Source: Dimorphilus gyrociliatus (taxonomy: Eukaryota; Annelida; Polychaeta; Dinophilidae). From it: a DNA stretch of 64,000 nucleotides. Under the pieces are notes generated by a model. The model was not told the DNA's origin and did no database searches. It saw only the letters and a program-made list of their open reading frames with translations. The stretch spans positions 188,501-252,500 of the forward strand of contig CAJFCJ010000027.1 of assembly GCA_904063045.1 (NCBI GenBank). Direction: 5' to 3'. This document shows positions 13,984-27,127 of the stretch, in pieces; position 1 is the stretch's first letter; each line of letters opens with the position of its first letter. A program made the position numbers and the translations under genes.

Positions 13984-15110
13984 AGGATGATGACGTTTGA
14001 GAGGAAACAAATGAAGAGGCAAAATAGGCAATAAACGCAGAAATAGTAATTAGTATTCGAGTACATATTTTAATGAAGATATATCTCATATATATATATA
14101 TAGTTTATTTTTAAACATTAAAACTGAATTTCATTAAAGGAAAGAAGGATAAAAGAGAACAACTAGACATTTGAAATAGCACCATACTATAATCAGTATA
14201 TAGCTAAATATGTATTTTTGTATTTCGTGTATTAAATTGTATATAGTTATGTCTTTCTATTGTATTAAAAAGGTAAACAATAACAAAAAGAAAGCATTCA
14301 CATAGTAGATTCTAGTATGAATTTAATATATTTATACATATACAGTATATACAGTATATATGTTTATACAAGTTAATAACACTATAAATTACCTACATGC
14401 TGTGCATTATTTTCCCCATACTAAAACGTTATGACTGCTATGGATGTTATTGTGATTTAATTAAATATATCATTACTAATAGAATAATCTTTATACGTAT
14501 TTATTCAATGGAAAGTAATCGATATATCATTTTTCTTTTGATTAGTCAACAGATATTATTCTACTATTTTCAAAGTCACCAGCATCTTTCACCTTTTTAT
14601 TTGATAGGAAAAGTAATACCCGATTGAGAAATATTAAGATTTTAACCCTGAAAAAATTACAAGGGAAGCTCGGAAAAGAGCAAAATGCTCGAGGAAGAGT
14701 CAACTGTCTTTGAAGAAGTTGACATATGAAAGTAACTCACCGAGTGATCTGTGAACACTCTTTTCTTTCCTCACCAAAGACTAAATCTTGACAATGGAAC
14801 GCATTAAAAAGGAAAATAGAAAAATCCATCATATGATCCTAAAAGAGATGATTTGGCTAGAAAAAAACAATAGAAAAGAGAAGAGAAGAGAGAGAAGAGA
14901 ATATCTGTATATATATATCCTTATATATATATATATCTATATATATATATATACAGTATATACTGTATAAAGATATATATTCCACAATCAGTCCACAGAA
15001 TATTTAGGGAATAAAAAACAAACATACTTTCTGGACTGTTAAGTATTCTTTTCTCATATTCTTATCCTATTTTTATATATCAAATTATCAAGTTAATTAT
15101 AAAATTTTCT

Positions 15111-15277
15111 TATTATTACTATTATTATTATTATTATTATTTCAATGAAAAAAATAGGCTAATAATATATTAAAACCTTCTAATTGGAAAGTAAGAATGG
15201 ATAGAATAAGGGAAAGAGTCGGCAGTAATTGTAGTGCTAGTAGTAGCAGTTGTAGTAGTAGTAGTAGTAGTAGTAGT
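15111..15277. repeat. Two trinucleotide arrays, (ATT)n and (GTA)n
   Basis: An (ATT)n run at about 15111-15142 and a (GTA)n run at about 15252-15277 lie about 110 bases apart, with unremarkable AT-rich sequence between them. Confidence 0.85.
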
Positions 15278-16080
15278 GGTAATGTTATAGGCGATCCTGA
15301 TCAATAAATAACTTCTTAGTAATACCAATAATGTTAAATTTAAGGCGAGTCTTGGGGAAAAATCTATTGTAAATTTAAAAGATTCTCTAAAAATAGTCTC
15401 TCTGAATTATAAACAGAAATAAATCCTAACGGTCTGATTAAGCAAAAAAGATGGGCTAAAGAAGCTTAAAAGCTTTGTAGGCAGAAAGGTTTTGCCCGCA
15501 GCTAATTTATTTCTCCATCTGTTTTAACGATAAGATTCTTGAAAGATAGGCCTATTTTATTGTCTATCGCTAAACGTATATCCAGTATTAGTAATCTATA
15601 ATTTTTTATTTATTGAGCGAGATATTTTTAAATTATCCATACCATTCTCTTTTCATTTCGAAAAGAAATTAGGTCACTTAAGGAGAATTGTTCATAAAAA
15701 AGGATTTAGAGTTATTTAAAGGTGGAATGGAGGAAGTAAGGGAAAAGTTTTAGGTCGGCCATTACTCCGAATCCTCTTTACAATAGCTTTGTTATATAGA
15801 GAATTTGTCTGTTTATAAGCCCAATATTCTATACATAATAAAGTCTATTTGTCATACTATTATAATTAATAGACCTATGGGAAGAATAAGTTTACTAGGA
15901 GAAAGGTAGTCGGTGTGTTTTTTTTTCCCTTTTTTTCTTTTTTTCATTATTCGTAGACTATTCACAGAATAATACGGCGCGTGAAAGAAGAAGGAAGGAT
16001 AAATTGAGGAGAGACGAGTAGTGAAGTGATGGGGAAGATTGGAGAGCTTTTCTTTTTTTTAATTTCTTTGATACTGTTTT

Positions 16081-16111
16081 TATATACACTGTACGATATA
16101 CATATATACAG

Positions 16112-16144
<33 letters not shown>

Positions 16145-16177
16145 TACATATACCATATATACACTGCACAATACACA

Positions 16178-16215
<38 letters not shown>

Positions 16216-16293
16216 CAGTATATACGTGTATACGCATTTATAGATATACATATATTATTAAGAAAGCGATAGAGAGAGAGAGAGAGAGAGAGA
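16081..16293. repeat. Compound (AT)n / ACTGTA / (GA)n satellite-like block
   Basis: Two long (AT)n runs (about 16111-16139 and 16179-16210) are separated by palindromic TACAGTA/ACTGTA interruptions and followed by (GA)n at about 16270-16292. The block is nearly self-complementary. All open frames across it are repeat translations (Tyr-Ile alternation). Confidence 0.9.
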
Positions 16294-19200
16294 TATCCTC
16301 TAGTCATGCATACATTTGAGAATTTTACGTCTGTTCCGTTAAGTCCAAGTTGAAAATTGTGTTTGTTTGTCTTTTTTCCTTGCTATACTTTTTCAAATTC
16401 TCTTTGTAGAAAGTAAGATTTAAATATATTGATTATCTAAGGAATAGAATTCTCTCTCTCTCTAATATATATATATTAGACAATAGTCATCCTCTTACGT
16501 ACAAATAATAAGCAGAGTTCAGAATAAACTGTTTATTTATATGGAATTGAATTAAAATTATGACTTCAACAAAATAATTCTGTGCTGGAATATTAAAATA
16601 GATGGAAATTATTATAAAACTGCACAAGATTTCTTTTTAAATATCAATCATTTGGAATGCAAGTAACGCACTAAGTTGCTAATTAATTATAGATAGTTCT
16701 GGATTGGACGCTGATTAGACTCAATCTTTACGTTGGACATGCTCTTTTAGATGATAAGAATTAAAGTTTAAAGGTTAAGTTAATCAATATTCCATTAAAT
16801 AATTAAATATCTGTTCTTGGTGGGTTTTTTTTCAAAGAAACTTTTGAATGACGTACAAAATTATTCATTTTACGCATGAACAGCTCATTTTAGGTAGCCA
16901 TTTTACCATTTTATCCAATTACTGTATCTTGAAAATAATTGAACTTTTTCCTCGTCTACTTCTTTCTTTCGATCAAAAAATGAATGGATAATTTTTTTTA
17001 ATACTTTTTCAATGCTTTATTTCGTTTAAAAAATACTTAAAACTTATTTGCATACATGTCTTGTATTATTCAATGTTTTTTACTAATTAACTATTTCATT
17101 CTGACTAGGTCAATGGCACTCTTCTCTCTCTCTAACCAAATGTTGTAAATTATGAGTAAATAACTATTTTATTAATATTTAATATAAATAGCGGCGACTT
17201 GTGGCTAAAACGCAATTAATTTATCGAAAAAGACAAACTTGACACCTATTATAATTAGTTATCAATCAGCTAATTTACACGACCGAGGCCTTTAAAGGTC
17301 AAGAAAAAAGAGTAACGCTAAGAGAGAGAAAAATAGCGAGAGGGAGAATAAGTAGGGGAGGAAAGTAGGTAGTGAGAGAGAGAGAGAGAGAGAAAAGAAA
17401 GACAGAGATTGAATAAAAGTGATAGATAAATAGATAAATAGATAAATAGATGTATAAAATATTAATTGATTGATTAATTGATTGATTAAAGGAATGAACA
17501 GAATGAATTTGTTTAATAATCTTTTCAGAAAGAAGAAAACGCCTAGTCGACTAGTATGGATGGATGAGAGAAAATATAATGATAAAGAATTGAAAAGAAG
17601 AATATATACAGTACATATAAAGTATATATATCTATATATTCTTATATTTTTCATCTTTTCTATTTAAAGTCTGTCTTGTTTCTTTTCAAAGTTTGTTCGT
17701 ATAGATAATAAATTATTATAGTGTAATAAAGAAATGAGAAAAACGTATCGAGTACAAGGTAGAAATACACAACTTAATATTAGAATGTAATAATTATCTG
17801 ATGGAGACCCCAAAGAAATTAGTTTGTCAATGCTTAGCCAGGTATAGCATTTGCATTGCAATTAGTAATTAATTTTTTATACAAAACACTTGAGTTTAAT
17901 GCTGAATGGAGCGGATAAACTTTCAGATGGCTTTTCCTTCTTCCAATGGAAGAATATTTAAAGAAAGAAATGAAAGACTGATAACACGGAGGAGAAGAAA
18001 AAAAGTAGAAAAGGAAAAAAAGATTGTTTAAATCAAACGTTATATATTGTTTTATTACTTAAACAAAAACAGTATCCTAAGCTATAGAGTCCAATATAAG
18101 GAGAGCAAGCAATGTATTTATAGATACATTAACTTAGATAAGTCAATATGGACATACAATCTAGTAAAGATTGAATCACATATACTTCGCCATTATTTTC
18201 TATCTTTAGCAACTAAATTTATGAACACCTTTCTAGATTTTTTTATGTCAATATTTTAAATTAACTTAAATTATTCCGCTAGACTTTTCTCTCTCTCTCT
18301 CTCTCTCTTTCTGCTTATTTTTCTCTCTATCCCAACTAGAATAAAGTATTTTTTTCTTTTCTACAACGTTTTGTACTCCAGAGCTTCATCTCCTAGGAGT
18401 AGTTTTAATTCGTGTTCGCGTATATAGCTCTTTGTAGGCGAAAAAATCAAATAATATATAGAATACTATACAAACTATCAGTCTCTTATATAAATAATAG
18501 AAGAGAGAGAGAGAGAGAGGGAGAGAGAGAGGGAAGAAAGATTAAAGAAAGGTAAAGAAGTTTTGAAAACTATCGATCTTAGGCCTAACGTGAGAAATTT
18601 ATTTAAGTCAATCTCCTTATAATGATAATTATTAACTAATTTTCATATTTTTTCCAACTACGAAATCACGCAAAAGTATCGGGAAATTTCGAAATTAGTT
18701 GTGGCATGTTTTATCTTTAAAGGACGATTTTGTTGCAGAGAGAAAGTAAAGTTAAGAGTGTTGACTTAAATATGTATGTGGTCTTCTGCATATAGAATAT
18801 ATATTTACTATTGTATATCTTTCATTAAATTAATATATTGCATAGGTGAAATAATTAGTTTTCGCTGCTACTCTATACAATATATGAATACAATATATTC
18901 ATTTTATGTATAGTTCTATTTATTCTAACTATTCACTTATTAAAATAATATCAAAAACGATCGATTATTAATTCTAAACACGATCTTATTAATGATTCTT
19001 CTTCATCTTCTTATTTCTTCTTCTTTTACTTCCCCTCCGTCTCACTTTTATTCTTATAGTCAGTCATTTCTCCCTCTTCCTTCTGCCTCTTTCTCTCAAC
19101 TTGGTATTTAGTCTTAAAGTAGAATTTAAAGCCGAACTAATCCTTTGTAAATCCATTAACAGAAGTAGGAAGTTGATAGGTCGAGGTATTAAATATACTT

Positions 19201-22200
19201 TATTTTTTTTACTTTCACTTGAAATGAGTTAATAACTCTTTCATTGCTTTCATTTCTTTTCTATCCGCCTTCTTCCTCCGATTTATACAAGCTTTGACTT
19301 TATCCTCTTCGATTCTATTATTGGAAAAAACAATTCAAGTTTGCTTTTTTTTATCAAGCTACTTTTACTCTTTTTATAGATTGAAAGAAATACTATTAAG
19401 AGTATATTAATAATAGTATTGGGAGAAAATGGCTTAACCATATTAAATACAGCAAAAACCATAATTCAGCGATAGTTTCAATGGCTATGCAATCAAATTG
19501 ATTAGAATTATATATATTTATAAATAGTATATTATAATTAATTAATATATATACTGTATATTGTACATATGATCTTTTATTTATAAACTGATTTACTCTT
19601 AGAATCACACACATATACATTTTTCATTAAGCTTTATGGAATTAATACTTTCGAAAGAAAAGGAGAGAAAAGAAAAGAAGAGCATATTCTCTAAAATACA
19701 TCAATCTTACTTTTTTCTAGCTATGAAAAGAGCAAGCTAAATGTATAGCTTATGATTGAGCGATTTAAATGACGACGACGACGACGAAGGATGCTTATGA
19801 TGATGATTGTACAGCAATAGAATGAATGGAAAGGAATAAAGAGGACAATCAAAACTAACAATATCTAATGTACATTAAAATTATCCTTTTTGTAAAACTA
19901 TTTAATTAACGTCAAAGCAAACAGTAAAGGACGAGAGAGAGAATGAAACACTGACTGAAATATGAATATTTATAGTTAGATATACGTAATCTGATTTATT
20001 GTTTTTAATTCTTTTGTAGTTTACGTTCATTAGCAGAATAAACTGAAAATATATGAAATACATAAGATCTTGACAATACAAATAGAGAAATTGGCTAATT
20101 TTTACGTTAATGATGACTTTTGAAGATGACTATATAGGAAAATATTAGTTTTCATTTTCCTTAATTCGTGGTATAAAAGCACTCAAGCAACCTAATTAAA
20201 AAACAACAGAAACCGCTCTATGAAACACTTCTCTAAGCAATTCGTGACTGGAACATTACAGTTGGTCGCCTATTGCTGCACGCCCTTATTCCAGAGCGTG
20301 ACTAGATTCCACCTCTATATTTTAGCGAACCAATTTTTTTATGTAAAAGAGAAGCTTGCTAAACAAACTCTAACAATCGAGCACCTTTCCTAACTTGCCC
20401 AGTTGTTCGATTTTAAATTCATTTTTAAACTAATTACTTTTCTTTTCTTTGCGTGTCAAAGGAGATAGACAGAGAAAGCAGAGGACGAAGAAGAACTCGG
20501 CTGCAACATCAACACTACCATAGACAATAATCCGAACAGTAATAACAATGAGAAACAATTGAAAACTACATAAAAACAAAGGAAAAAAGTGACGCTTAAA
20601 ATTATGTATAGGACATGTTTGTATTTTGTATATCATTTGACAATCCTTGACAATATTTGAAAATTCATTTAGTGTCTACATACGCTTCAATGAGCTCTTT
20701 CTGTCCGTCTGCAATAAAATTAACCGAATGAAGGCGGCTTTCCAAGAAAATTCTATGGAAAAATTGTGAAAAATCGAGGAAATTTATTAAGACGAAAAAC
20801 CTAAAATGTACAATTTTACTATAAAATGGTGATTAGTTGATTGTATGAGTTTTAGCTTTCTCTATGTAGACAATTTAAACCATTTATCCCTGTCCGCATT
20901 TACTTCCGGATCCAAAACTAGAGCCAATTGAAGGCAAGTTTACAGATTCACCAATACAATTGTTATGACAAATTATACATTGGCAATTTAAACTATCTCA
21001 ATTGCCGTATAACAAAAAAAATACAAACAGATAGAATATCATCTGTTTAAGATTAGTTTTCGAAAAGAGTGAGTTGATGTAATCCTCAAAAAGCTGTCTA
21101 GTTATTCTACATAGCGTTATGATAGAATCAGTGAAGTATCTCTTCTCTCGTCTTGTATTCTTAGTAACATCATCATATTAAATTACTTCTTCACTCTTAC
21201 TATCTCTCTCTTTCAATTTTCCCTTTTCTTTTCTGATTTTCGGTCATCGTTTTTTATCGTTTTTTTCTTATCTATTAGTTTTATTAGGCCTGCTTTTGCT
21301 TTTTAAATTTAATTCATTAGCAAAAAATGAAGCATTTTGCTTGGAAAACCTTTTATTTATTAGTTTAGAAGAATTTAAAAGTATATAAAAACATATATAT
21401 TGTGTCTATACCGGTAAATAGACTATATAAAGTATATACTCTATACAGTATATATATTTATCTACATATAATTTAAGATGATTGAAAATTGTAGGCTGGT
21501 TTTTTTTCCACTCTCTTCTTCTCTTTCCTAGTTACTCTATTCCTTTTCAAAAATAAGATAAAAGAATATTTTAAATAGGTTATGAAAATTTTTCATATTA
21601 ATTTATTATAGCTGTTATTAAAGAAATAACAAAAGAGATACTGTAACGTGATCTGGACACTGAAAAAATTAGCTTAGAAGATAAAATTTATGTAAAGAAG
21701 AATATTGGAAATATATACTGAAGAAAGAAGAATGCAGACTACACATTAATTGGCATATAATCATTCCTCTACTGGGAATATTAATACAAGAAGCATTGTA
21801 ATATATAAATTTTTCAATACTCATTTTCTAATTCAACTTCTTTTTCATTATCGTCATCTTCGCTTTTCTCTTCTCCTTCTTCTTCTTCTTCTACGTTTTT
21901 CTCTTTACAAAATGCAATTCAACAGAATAAAGATTGGCTAATGGATGGATTAATAATTTTAATTCGTTGACGATTACAGCAGTTGGGGTGCTCTTCAAAC
22001 CTTTTAACATCAGGACACCCCTGCTAAGATTATCAATTTAATGTTTCCTGTTTATTTCTATAGCTTCTCTCCTAGCGGTTCTCAACAAGTGTTTTTACGC
22101 TTTGTCTCATTTGTCTTTGGGTATTTTAGGTTCGGCTATAAAAATACCAATTGATGGGTATTCAATTATTAATTATCATGATGAGTGTATAACATATCTT

Positions 22201-22579
22201 GCTGATTATATCCGTAATCGGAGCTGTACAGGTGAAAGCGATATTATTCTATCATCCAGAAATGTTGACAATTTAATTTTTCTGGTCTGGTAGTCTTTAA
22301 CAATAGTAAACGCCTTTTTTCTGATTAAGGTCTTAGGACGATGCTAAATTATTTTTGGCCAAAAAAAATTGTTACTTTTTTTTATATAATTTCATTTGTA
22401 TATTAATTCACAAACAATTGTTTAATAATACAAAATAAAGTTTGAAGAACTAAATCGAATATTCAAACTAAACTTGGGAATTGTCCTAATAGGAAGATAA
22501 TCAAGAGTGTGATATAGAGAAGGATAAAAAATATACAGAAATAGACGAGGTGAGAAACAAAGAGAGAAAGAGTCAGAGT

Positions 22580-22582
<3 letters not shown>

Positions 22583-22622
<40 letters not shown>
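22583..22622. repeat. Long (GA)n microsatellite
   Basis: About 40 bases of nearly uninterrupted GA, flanked by further purine-rich sequence on both sides (22555-22650). Confidence 0.95.
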
Positions 22623-22630
<8 letters not shown>

Positions 22631-23009
22631 GGGAGAGGGAATGGTGTAGGCGTGAGAGTAATGTATATTTTCGTCATTGAGCTTAATTTTGGAAAGGGTC
22701 CTTAGGGAAGTTTTGTAAAGTATAGAGAAATATTTTTTTTTTATAAATTTCAAGGCCTATAGGAATAGGGAAAAAGAAGAGGTTTTTAGGAGGAAAACGT
22801 ATAAATTTACAGATTGGTCATGCGCATATGAAAATATGCCAGGGGCGTACTAATATTCCCTTTATATTTTCTACTGATGACAAATTCGGCACCATATCAA
22901 GGGAAGAGAAAAAGGAAACGGGAAAGAAAGAGAAACTGCAAGATAAAGAGTTTTTTTGGAACAGAAGAAGTTATATTTATAAATATGCATAAATATATAT
23001 ATTCTGTGT

Positions 23010-23040
<31 letters not shown>

Positions 23041-24802
23041 AAAACAGAGAGACAGAAACGAAGAGAAAGACAGAGACAGAGACAGCGAGAAGATGAAAAG
23101 AGCTAAGAAAAGGAGTGGTGAAGGGAAGAGGAAGGAAAGAAATGAATAAAGGAAAAAAAGAAAGAGATTATGTAAATACACGTTAACGCTTGTTGAATTG
23201 ATAAAGAAGGGAATCTTTATATTTTTTGAGGTAGGGATATACAAGTAATATATTTGAGTAATATTTTACAAACTAATTTTACGGTGGAATGTATATATTT
23301 GTCTAAAAAGAGAATAATCCAGCGGCAAGGGGAAAGTAAAAGAAGAAATATTCAATAACGACAAATACAAGACAGTCACAATTTATTCATGGTATCAAAA
23401 AATTAATTGAATTTCGTATATATTTTATTTGAATAATGAGTTAATATAAATTCTGATCAGTAATTTTCTACATGTTAATGAAAAAATGCAAAGTCAAAAG
23501 GAAAGTTTCAAATTTCACTATCGCCAATTTAATCAAGCATTCTTTGACAACGCTTTTCAATGTATACGGTAATTATAGGAAGGCGATGGCAGCACGTAAT
23601 GCTGTTGCAATTGGCTGTGCTTAAGCGTTTGATCGCGAAAGGTTATTGTTTTTATACAATTCTTACACACGAACGTCAATAAAAATCATTGAGTAGTGAA
23701 CAGTTTATGATGACATCAATACCATCCAGGGGAAAGAAACCATTAGGAAGGGAAGAGGCGGGAAAATTCCTAACATAAGGAAAAGAAGAAAAACAAGATG
23801 AAAAGAGAAATCGAATAGTTGAAATAAATAAGAGAAGAAAAGGTGGGAGATATATGGCTAGAAAAAGGTGGTTTGGAGAGAGAGAGAGGAAGGGAGGGAG
23901 AAGGAAAAAAGGGGAAATATTTCAATAGATAACATAGCAATTAAAAATCTGTATTATGTTTTAGTTGGTAATTTTATAATGTATATTGACTTGGACTTAA
24001 TCCAATTTTGAAGAAGGCAATTTCTAAAGTATTAGGCCTATGAATATTTAGTTTATTATAGTAATAGTAATTTATAAACTAGCTTGTTTTTAATAAGTCA
24101 GGGAGCACAAATGAAACAAACAAAAAATGCAACGACGAGCTGATGGAAGCTTAATGCGAGTTTCAAATGACTAAAACTTGTATAGTTTTATGAAAATAGC
24201 AAAAGTTAAAGAGTTATCTTTAAAATATCGATTAATCATATTTTGCTGCTTAGTAGATTAAAGACTCTTTTTCGGTATAAAGAGACGAAAGTTTATCTTC
24301 TTCTTTTCTAATTGCCAAGTTAATGAGTAAAAATAGAAGGAAAAATAGGAAAAGAATAAATGAGTTTAAATTTCCTAAAGGCCCAATTCTAAAACTTCTT
24401 TAGCGTTTAATTGAAATTTAATTCATTTAAATATTAAACAAGAGAAAAATGACTAAATATTAATTGAGAAATATTGTTTCATTACTTGCCAATTTGTTTC
24501 CTGTTTTTTGTTATTTTCGCTAAATAGACGTTTTTTTTTAGTAACGCCTCAACGTACCATTGTTTCTAAATTGATGTAATTTAATTGTAAATACTGCATT
24601 ATACATACAAACATATCTATGTATATAAATATAGCTATAAATATAAATATATAAGTATATAGAGTACATATACAGTACATATGATATATAATAAATAATT
24701 AATAAATATTAACAATCACATTGTATTCATTTAAATACTTGTATCCAATTTTTTTAACATGCCTATAACTTTTACTTAGAAACTGTGAGATTGTTTCCTT
24801 TA

Positions 24803-24804
<2 letters not shown>

Positions 24805-24834
<30 letters not shown>
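24805..24834. repeat. (AT)n microsatellite ending in ACAG
   Basis: A pure AT run terminated by TACAG, one of many cases in this window where an (AT)n tract ends in a CAG/CTG step. Confidence 0.9.
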
Positions 24835-24841
<7 letters not shown>

Positions 24842-25541
24842 AACACTATACTGCTGTAGTTTTCAAGTAAACTAAAATATAACATTTATTGATTAGATAA
24901 GTGTAGAAAAGGTTAAAAGATTTCAAGTGGTATTAGTGTTTATTACTTGTATTTATTTGAGGGAAAATACTTTTCTGTGATTTTCTATTAGAGAGAGAGA
25001 GAGAGAGAGAGAAAGAGCTATTTAACGATTGAACGAAACAGTAAAAAACAAGAAAGAAGACAGCTTCTGCACAAATTATCCTTATTATATTTAATTTTAA
25101 TTGATTTCTTTGATTTCCTAAATATTTCATTCAAGCTGCCTTTTAACTTTAATCGACTGTAATAAAATGAATAAGTAAACAAAACGGATGACAAACGTGA
25201 ATGATACATCTAAACCAAAGAAATTAACTATAAACTATGCCCAATTAAAAAGCGGCTTTAAACGAATGATCCATCTAATAAGAATAGAATTTTATCGTAT
25301 GCAGTGTACGTGCCTCGTTTTGTTTCTCCGTTTTGTTGCCATCTCTTCCTGTCCAACTCTGATGTATACAAACTTATATGAATATGTAAATATTTTTCGG
25401 ATTTCCATATCTATTTTGTTTATTTATTCAATTAATTCATAGATAGAGATTAATATATCTCTAATTAATAGAGATATATTCGTTGCTTTACCTTTAGCGT
25501 TTTTTAATCATTTACCCATTTTATCGTACACCTGATAACAT

Positions 25542-25793
25542 TTACTCTAAAAATTGATAACCAATACCAGATATACATCTTCCATCAGTCGATATCTTCG
25601 TCGCTCCATCTACGCATGCGCAATTTTTTGCGGCGTCAAAAAGGAACATTAGGCCTATTTTTAAAATCAGGTGAGCCCACTTCTGCCGATAGGTGACGTT
25701 ACAGATGCACGGCATCCATTTGCAGTAGCTACAGCAGATTGGAACGGTTGAAGGTGAGTAGTTTTTACAAGCTAGTTGCGTTCTATAAAACAA
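25542..25793 (-). CDS. Unassigned cysteine-rich open frame, possible EB-type exon
   Basis: An 83-codon open frame in a GC-richer patch. It reads ...VPICCSYCKWMPCICN... and then ...KNCACVDGATKISTDGRCIS. The second half matches the end of an EB module (C-x-C-x2-G-x9-C) and resembles exons of the gene at 48603-61466, which also end ...GKCIP at phase 1. A phase-1 donor-like GT follows TCT-G here (about 25570), but it is weak (GTATTG). No clear start or acceptor was found, and the frame opens with TTG, not ATG. Plus-strand donor-like GTGAGC and GTGAGT also occur in this patch, so the strand is not settled. It may be an exon of a small second cysteine-rich gene, a degraded copy, or chance. Confidence 0.25.
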   Translation of the reverse strand: MFYRTQLACKNYSPSTVPICCSYCKWMPCICNVTYRQKWAHLILKIGLMFLFDAAKNCACVDGATKISTDGRCISGIGYQFLE

Positions 25794-25846
25794 ATTGCTC
25801 TTTCGATTGATTATTATCGCCGAGAGAAAATTGAGATATCAGCGAA

Positions 25847-26071
25847 TTACGCAATACCTAAGTCAAGGAAATCTGACAAACAAAATCGATTAGACAAATC
25901 CGTTTTATCTGTACGCAAACGGAGAATTTGATCTAGTTTCTGAGAGTGCATTTTTATTTCTGTCTGACAAACTTGACAAACCATGAGGGGTTTTTCAGGC
26001 GAAATTAAGGGCAATGAACTGTAGTACGAAATACATTTGCCAGCGGGTAGTTTGTCACTTTTTTTCTTCAT
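25847..26071 (-). CDS. Hypothetical 74-aa open frame with VCQVCQ motif
   Basis: An ATG-initiated frame of 74 codons lying just upstream, on the same strand, of the cysteine-rich frame at 25542-25793. Residues about 31-36 read VCQVCQ, encoded by a tandem copy of the recurrent GTTTGTCA motif. Two further copies of that motif lie in the same ORF. The C-terminal part is charged and not low-complexity (DQILRLRTDKTDLSNRF). I do not recognise a domain. The single CxxC pair is too little to call a zinc finger. It could be coding, or the frame may be a by-product of the repeated motif. Confidence 0.2.
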   Translation of the reverse strand: MKKKSDKLPAGKCISYYSSLPLISPEKPLMVCQVCQTEIKMHSQKLDQILRLRTDKTDLSNRFCLSDFLDLGIA

Positions 26072-26549
26072 CTTTTAATTACTGTTGCGTATGAAAGCGT
26101 CTACAAGTCAATTATGTATTCATTTATGTAAATTGTTGAACTGTCAAACCTCTTTAATCACCATCTGCTTTTCGGTACTTAATATGGAAATCATTAATGA
26201 CTTGTGAAATCTAAGACTATAGTTTTAGTCTCTCAGCTCTGGTTTTCTTTCTTTCTCTTTCCTCTTGTTCTTAGTCTTTTCCATTTCCACTTGTTGTTTC
26301 CAACCGTTTCTTTTTAGCGTACAAACAATTCTAATCTAAAAAAAAACCAAAGCTATGAAAAAAATAGTGGCAAAAATAACAATTGAAAGAATAATAGCTA
26401 CTAATTTTACTATTATATTCATACTTAGCTGAAAATGATCATTATATTTGATAACTCTTCTATATTCTTGCTATTCCCTGTAGTGTTTGCCGTTAGGCTT
26501 AACATGGATTTTATATCTCTTAAATAGTGGAAAATATGTACAGTATATA

Positions 26550-26630
26550 CAGTCGCGATATTAAGTAATTATAACAAGAGTAAAAATATCTAAAATTCGA
26601 AATATCTTGATTTACAAATGAAGTTTATGG
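26550..26630 (+). repeat. Terminal inverted repeat, left end of Tc1-like element
   Basis: Matches the reverse complement of about 27128-27208. The first 26 bases are identical, and similarity fades after about 65 bases. It begins CAGT directly after TA. Confidence 0.88.
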
Positions 26631-26705
26631 TTAGGAATAATTTTTTCTGTAAGAGAGATGACTTATGAGGCATCAGGTGATACTGAATAGGAATTTCAGT
26701 ATTTT

Positions 26706-26963
26706 CTAGAATGCCTCCAACTGTCGATTTTGGGTTGATCTACATGTTCTTGTGAGTTGCAGTTGCATGCTCCTGGCGATTTTATGTGGTCTACCAGACA
26801 AATGCAGGTCATTTATTGTTTTAAATTGCTTGAACTGATTCTTTACATTCTGCACTGTAACTGGGCTGCAATTAAATTTTGCTGTTATGCCTTGAATGGT
26901 CAATTTTGGCCCGCTTAAGTGGAACAGGATATCTTTGCAGATTTCTAAAGATAGCTGATGCAT
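26706..26963 (-). pseudogene. Tc1-like transposase N-terminal fragment (HTH domain)
   Basis: An ATG-initiated 85-codon frame. Residues about 4-62 carry the helix-turn-helix pattern of Tc1/Tc3-type transposases (SLEICKDILFHLSG, ITAKFNCSPVTVQNVKNQF) followed by a GRP-H segment (LSGRPHK at about 55-61) of the kind that links the two HTH subdomains. The reading frame then stops. The catalytic DDE/D domain is absent from this element, so no active transposase can be made. It lies within the inverted repeats and reads from the right end towards the left. Confidence 0.85.
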
Positions 26964-27127
26964 TTTTTAATATTTCCAAAAGAATGGTATGTTGTAAGTT
27001 CAAGGGAACAATATTTGTAGACCAAATTACTTAATAGCTGTCTAAATTCATAGTATGGTAAAAAAGAAAGATAAATTGATTCTTAAAATATAGATATTTA
27101 CCTGAAATTTTCCATCATGTTTCACAA

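Larger units (their letters stand above)
9417..16080. other. Gene desert upstream of SoxB2
   Basis: No gene is recognised. The first 250 bases upstream of SoxB2 (to about 9660) are GC-richer and may hold its promoter or 5' UTR. About 10000-10330 is a second, less AT-rich patch. The rest is AT-rich DNA with simple repeats: TGAATAAA-like units at about 10370-10412, (GGA)n at about 11451-11481, (GAA)n near 12884-12905, (GAT)n at 13960-13983, (ATT)n at about 15111-15142 and (GTA)n at about 15252-15277. The open frames here are repeat translations or lack any recognised motif. Confidence 0.5.
16294..25541. other. Gene desert, AT-rich
   Basis: No gene is recognised. Notable content includes GA and TAGATAAA-type repeats at 17370-17452, (CT)n near 18290-18310, (GA)n near 18503-18530, (GAC)n near 19772-19787, a very long (GA)n at 22583-22622, (GA)n at about 23008-23028, (AT)n at 24805-24834 and (GA)n near 24991-25012. 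Less AT-rich patches at about 20200-20330 and 20680-20960 could be regulatory. A hAT-terminus-like string at 22073-22090 was examined and not accepted as an element. Confidence 0.5.

Noticed and set aside
15958-16307. Several overlapping 60-97 codon frames on both strands
   Set aside because: They translate (AT)n and ACAGTA repeats into Tyr-Ile alternations; there is no coding signal.
22073-22090. TAGCGGTTCTCAACAAGTG, similar to a hAT (Charlie-type) terminal repeat
   Set aside because: I could not find the complementary end or an 8-bp duplication nearby, and the following 63-codon frame has no transposase motif.
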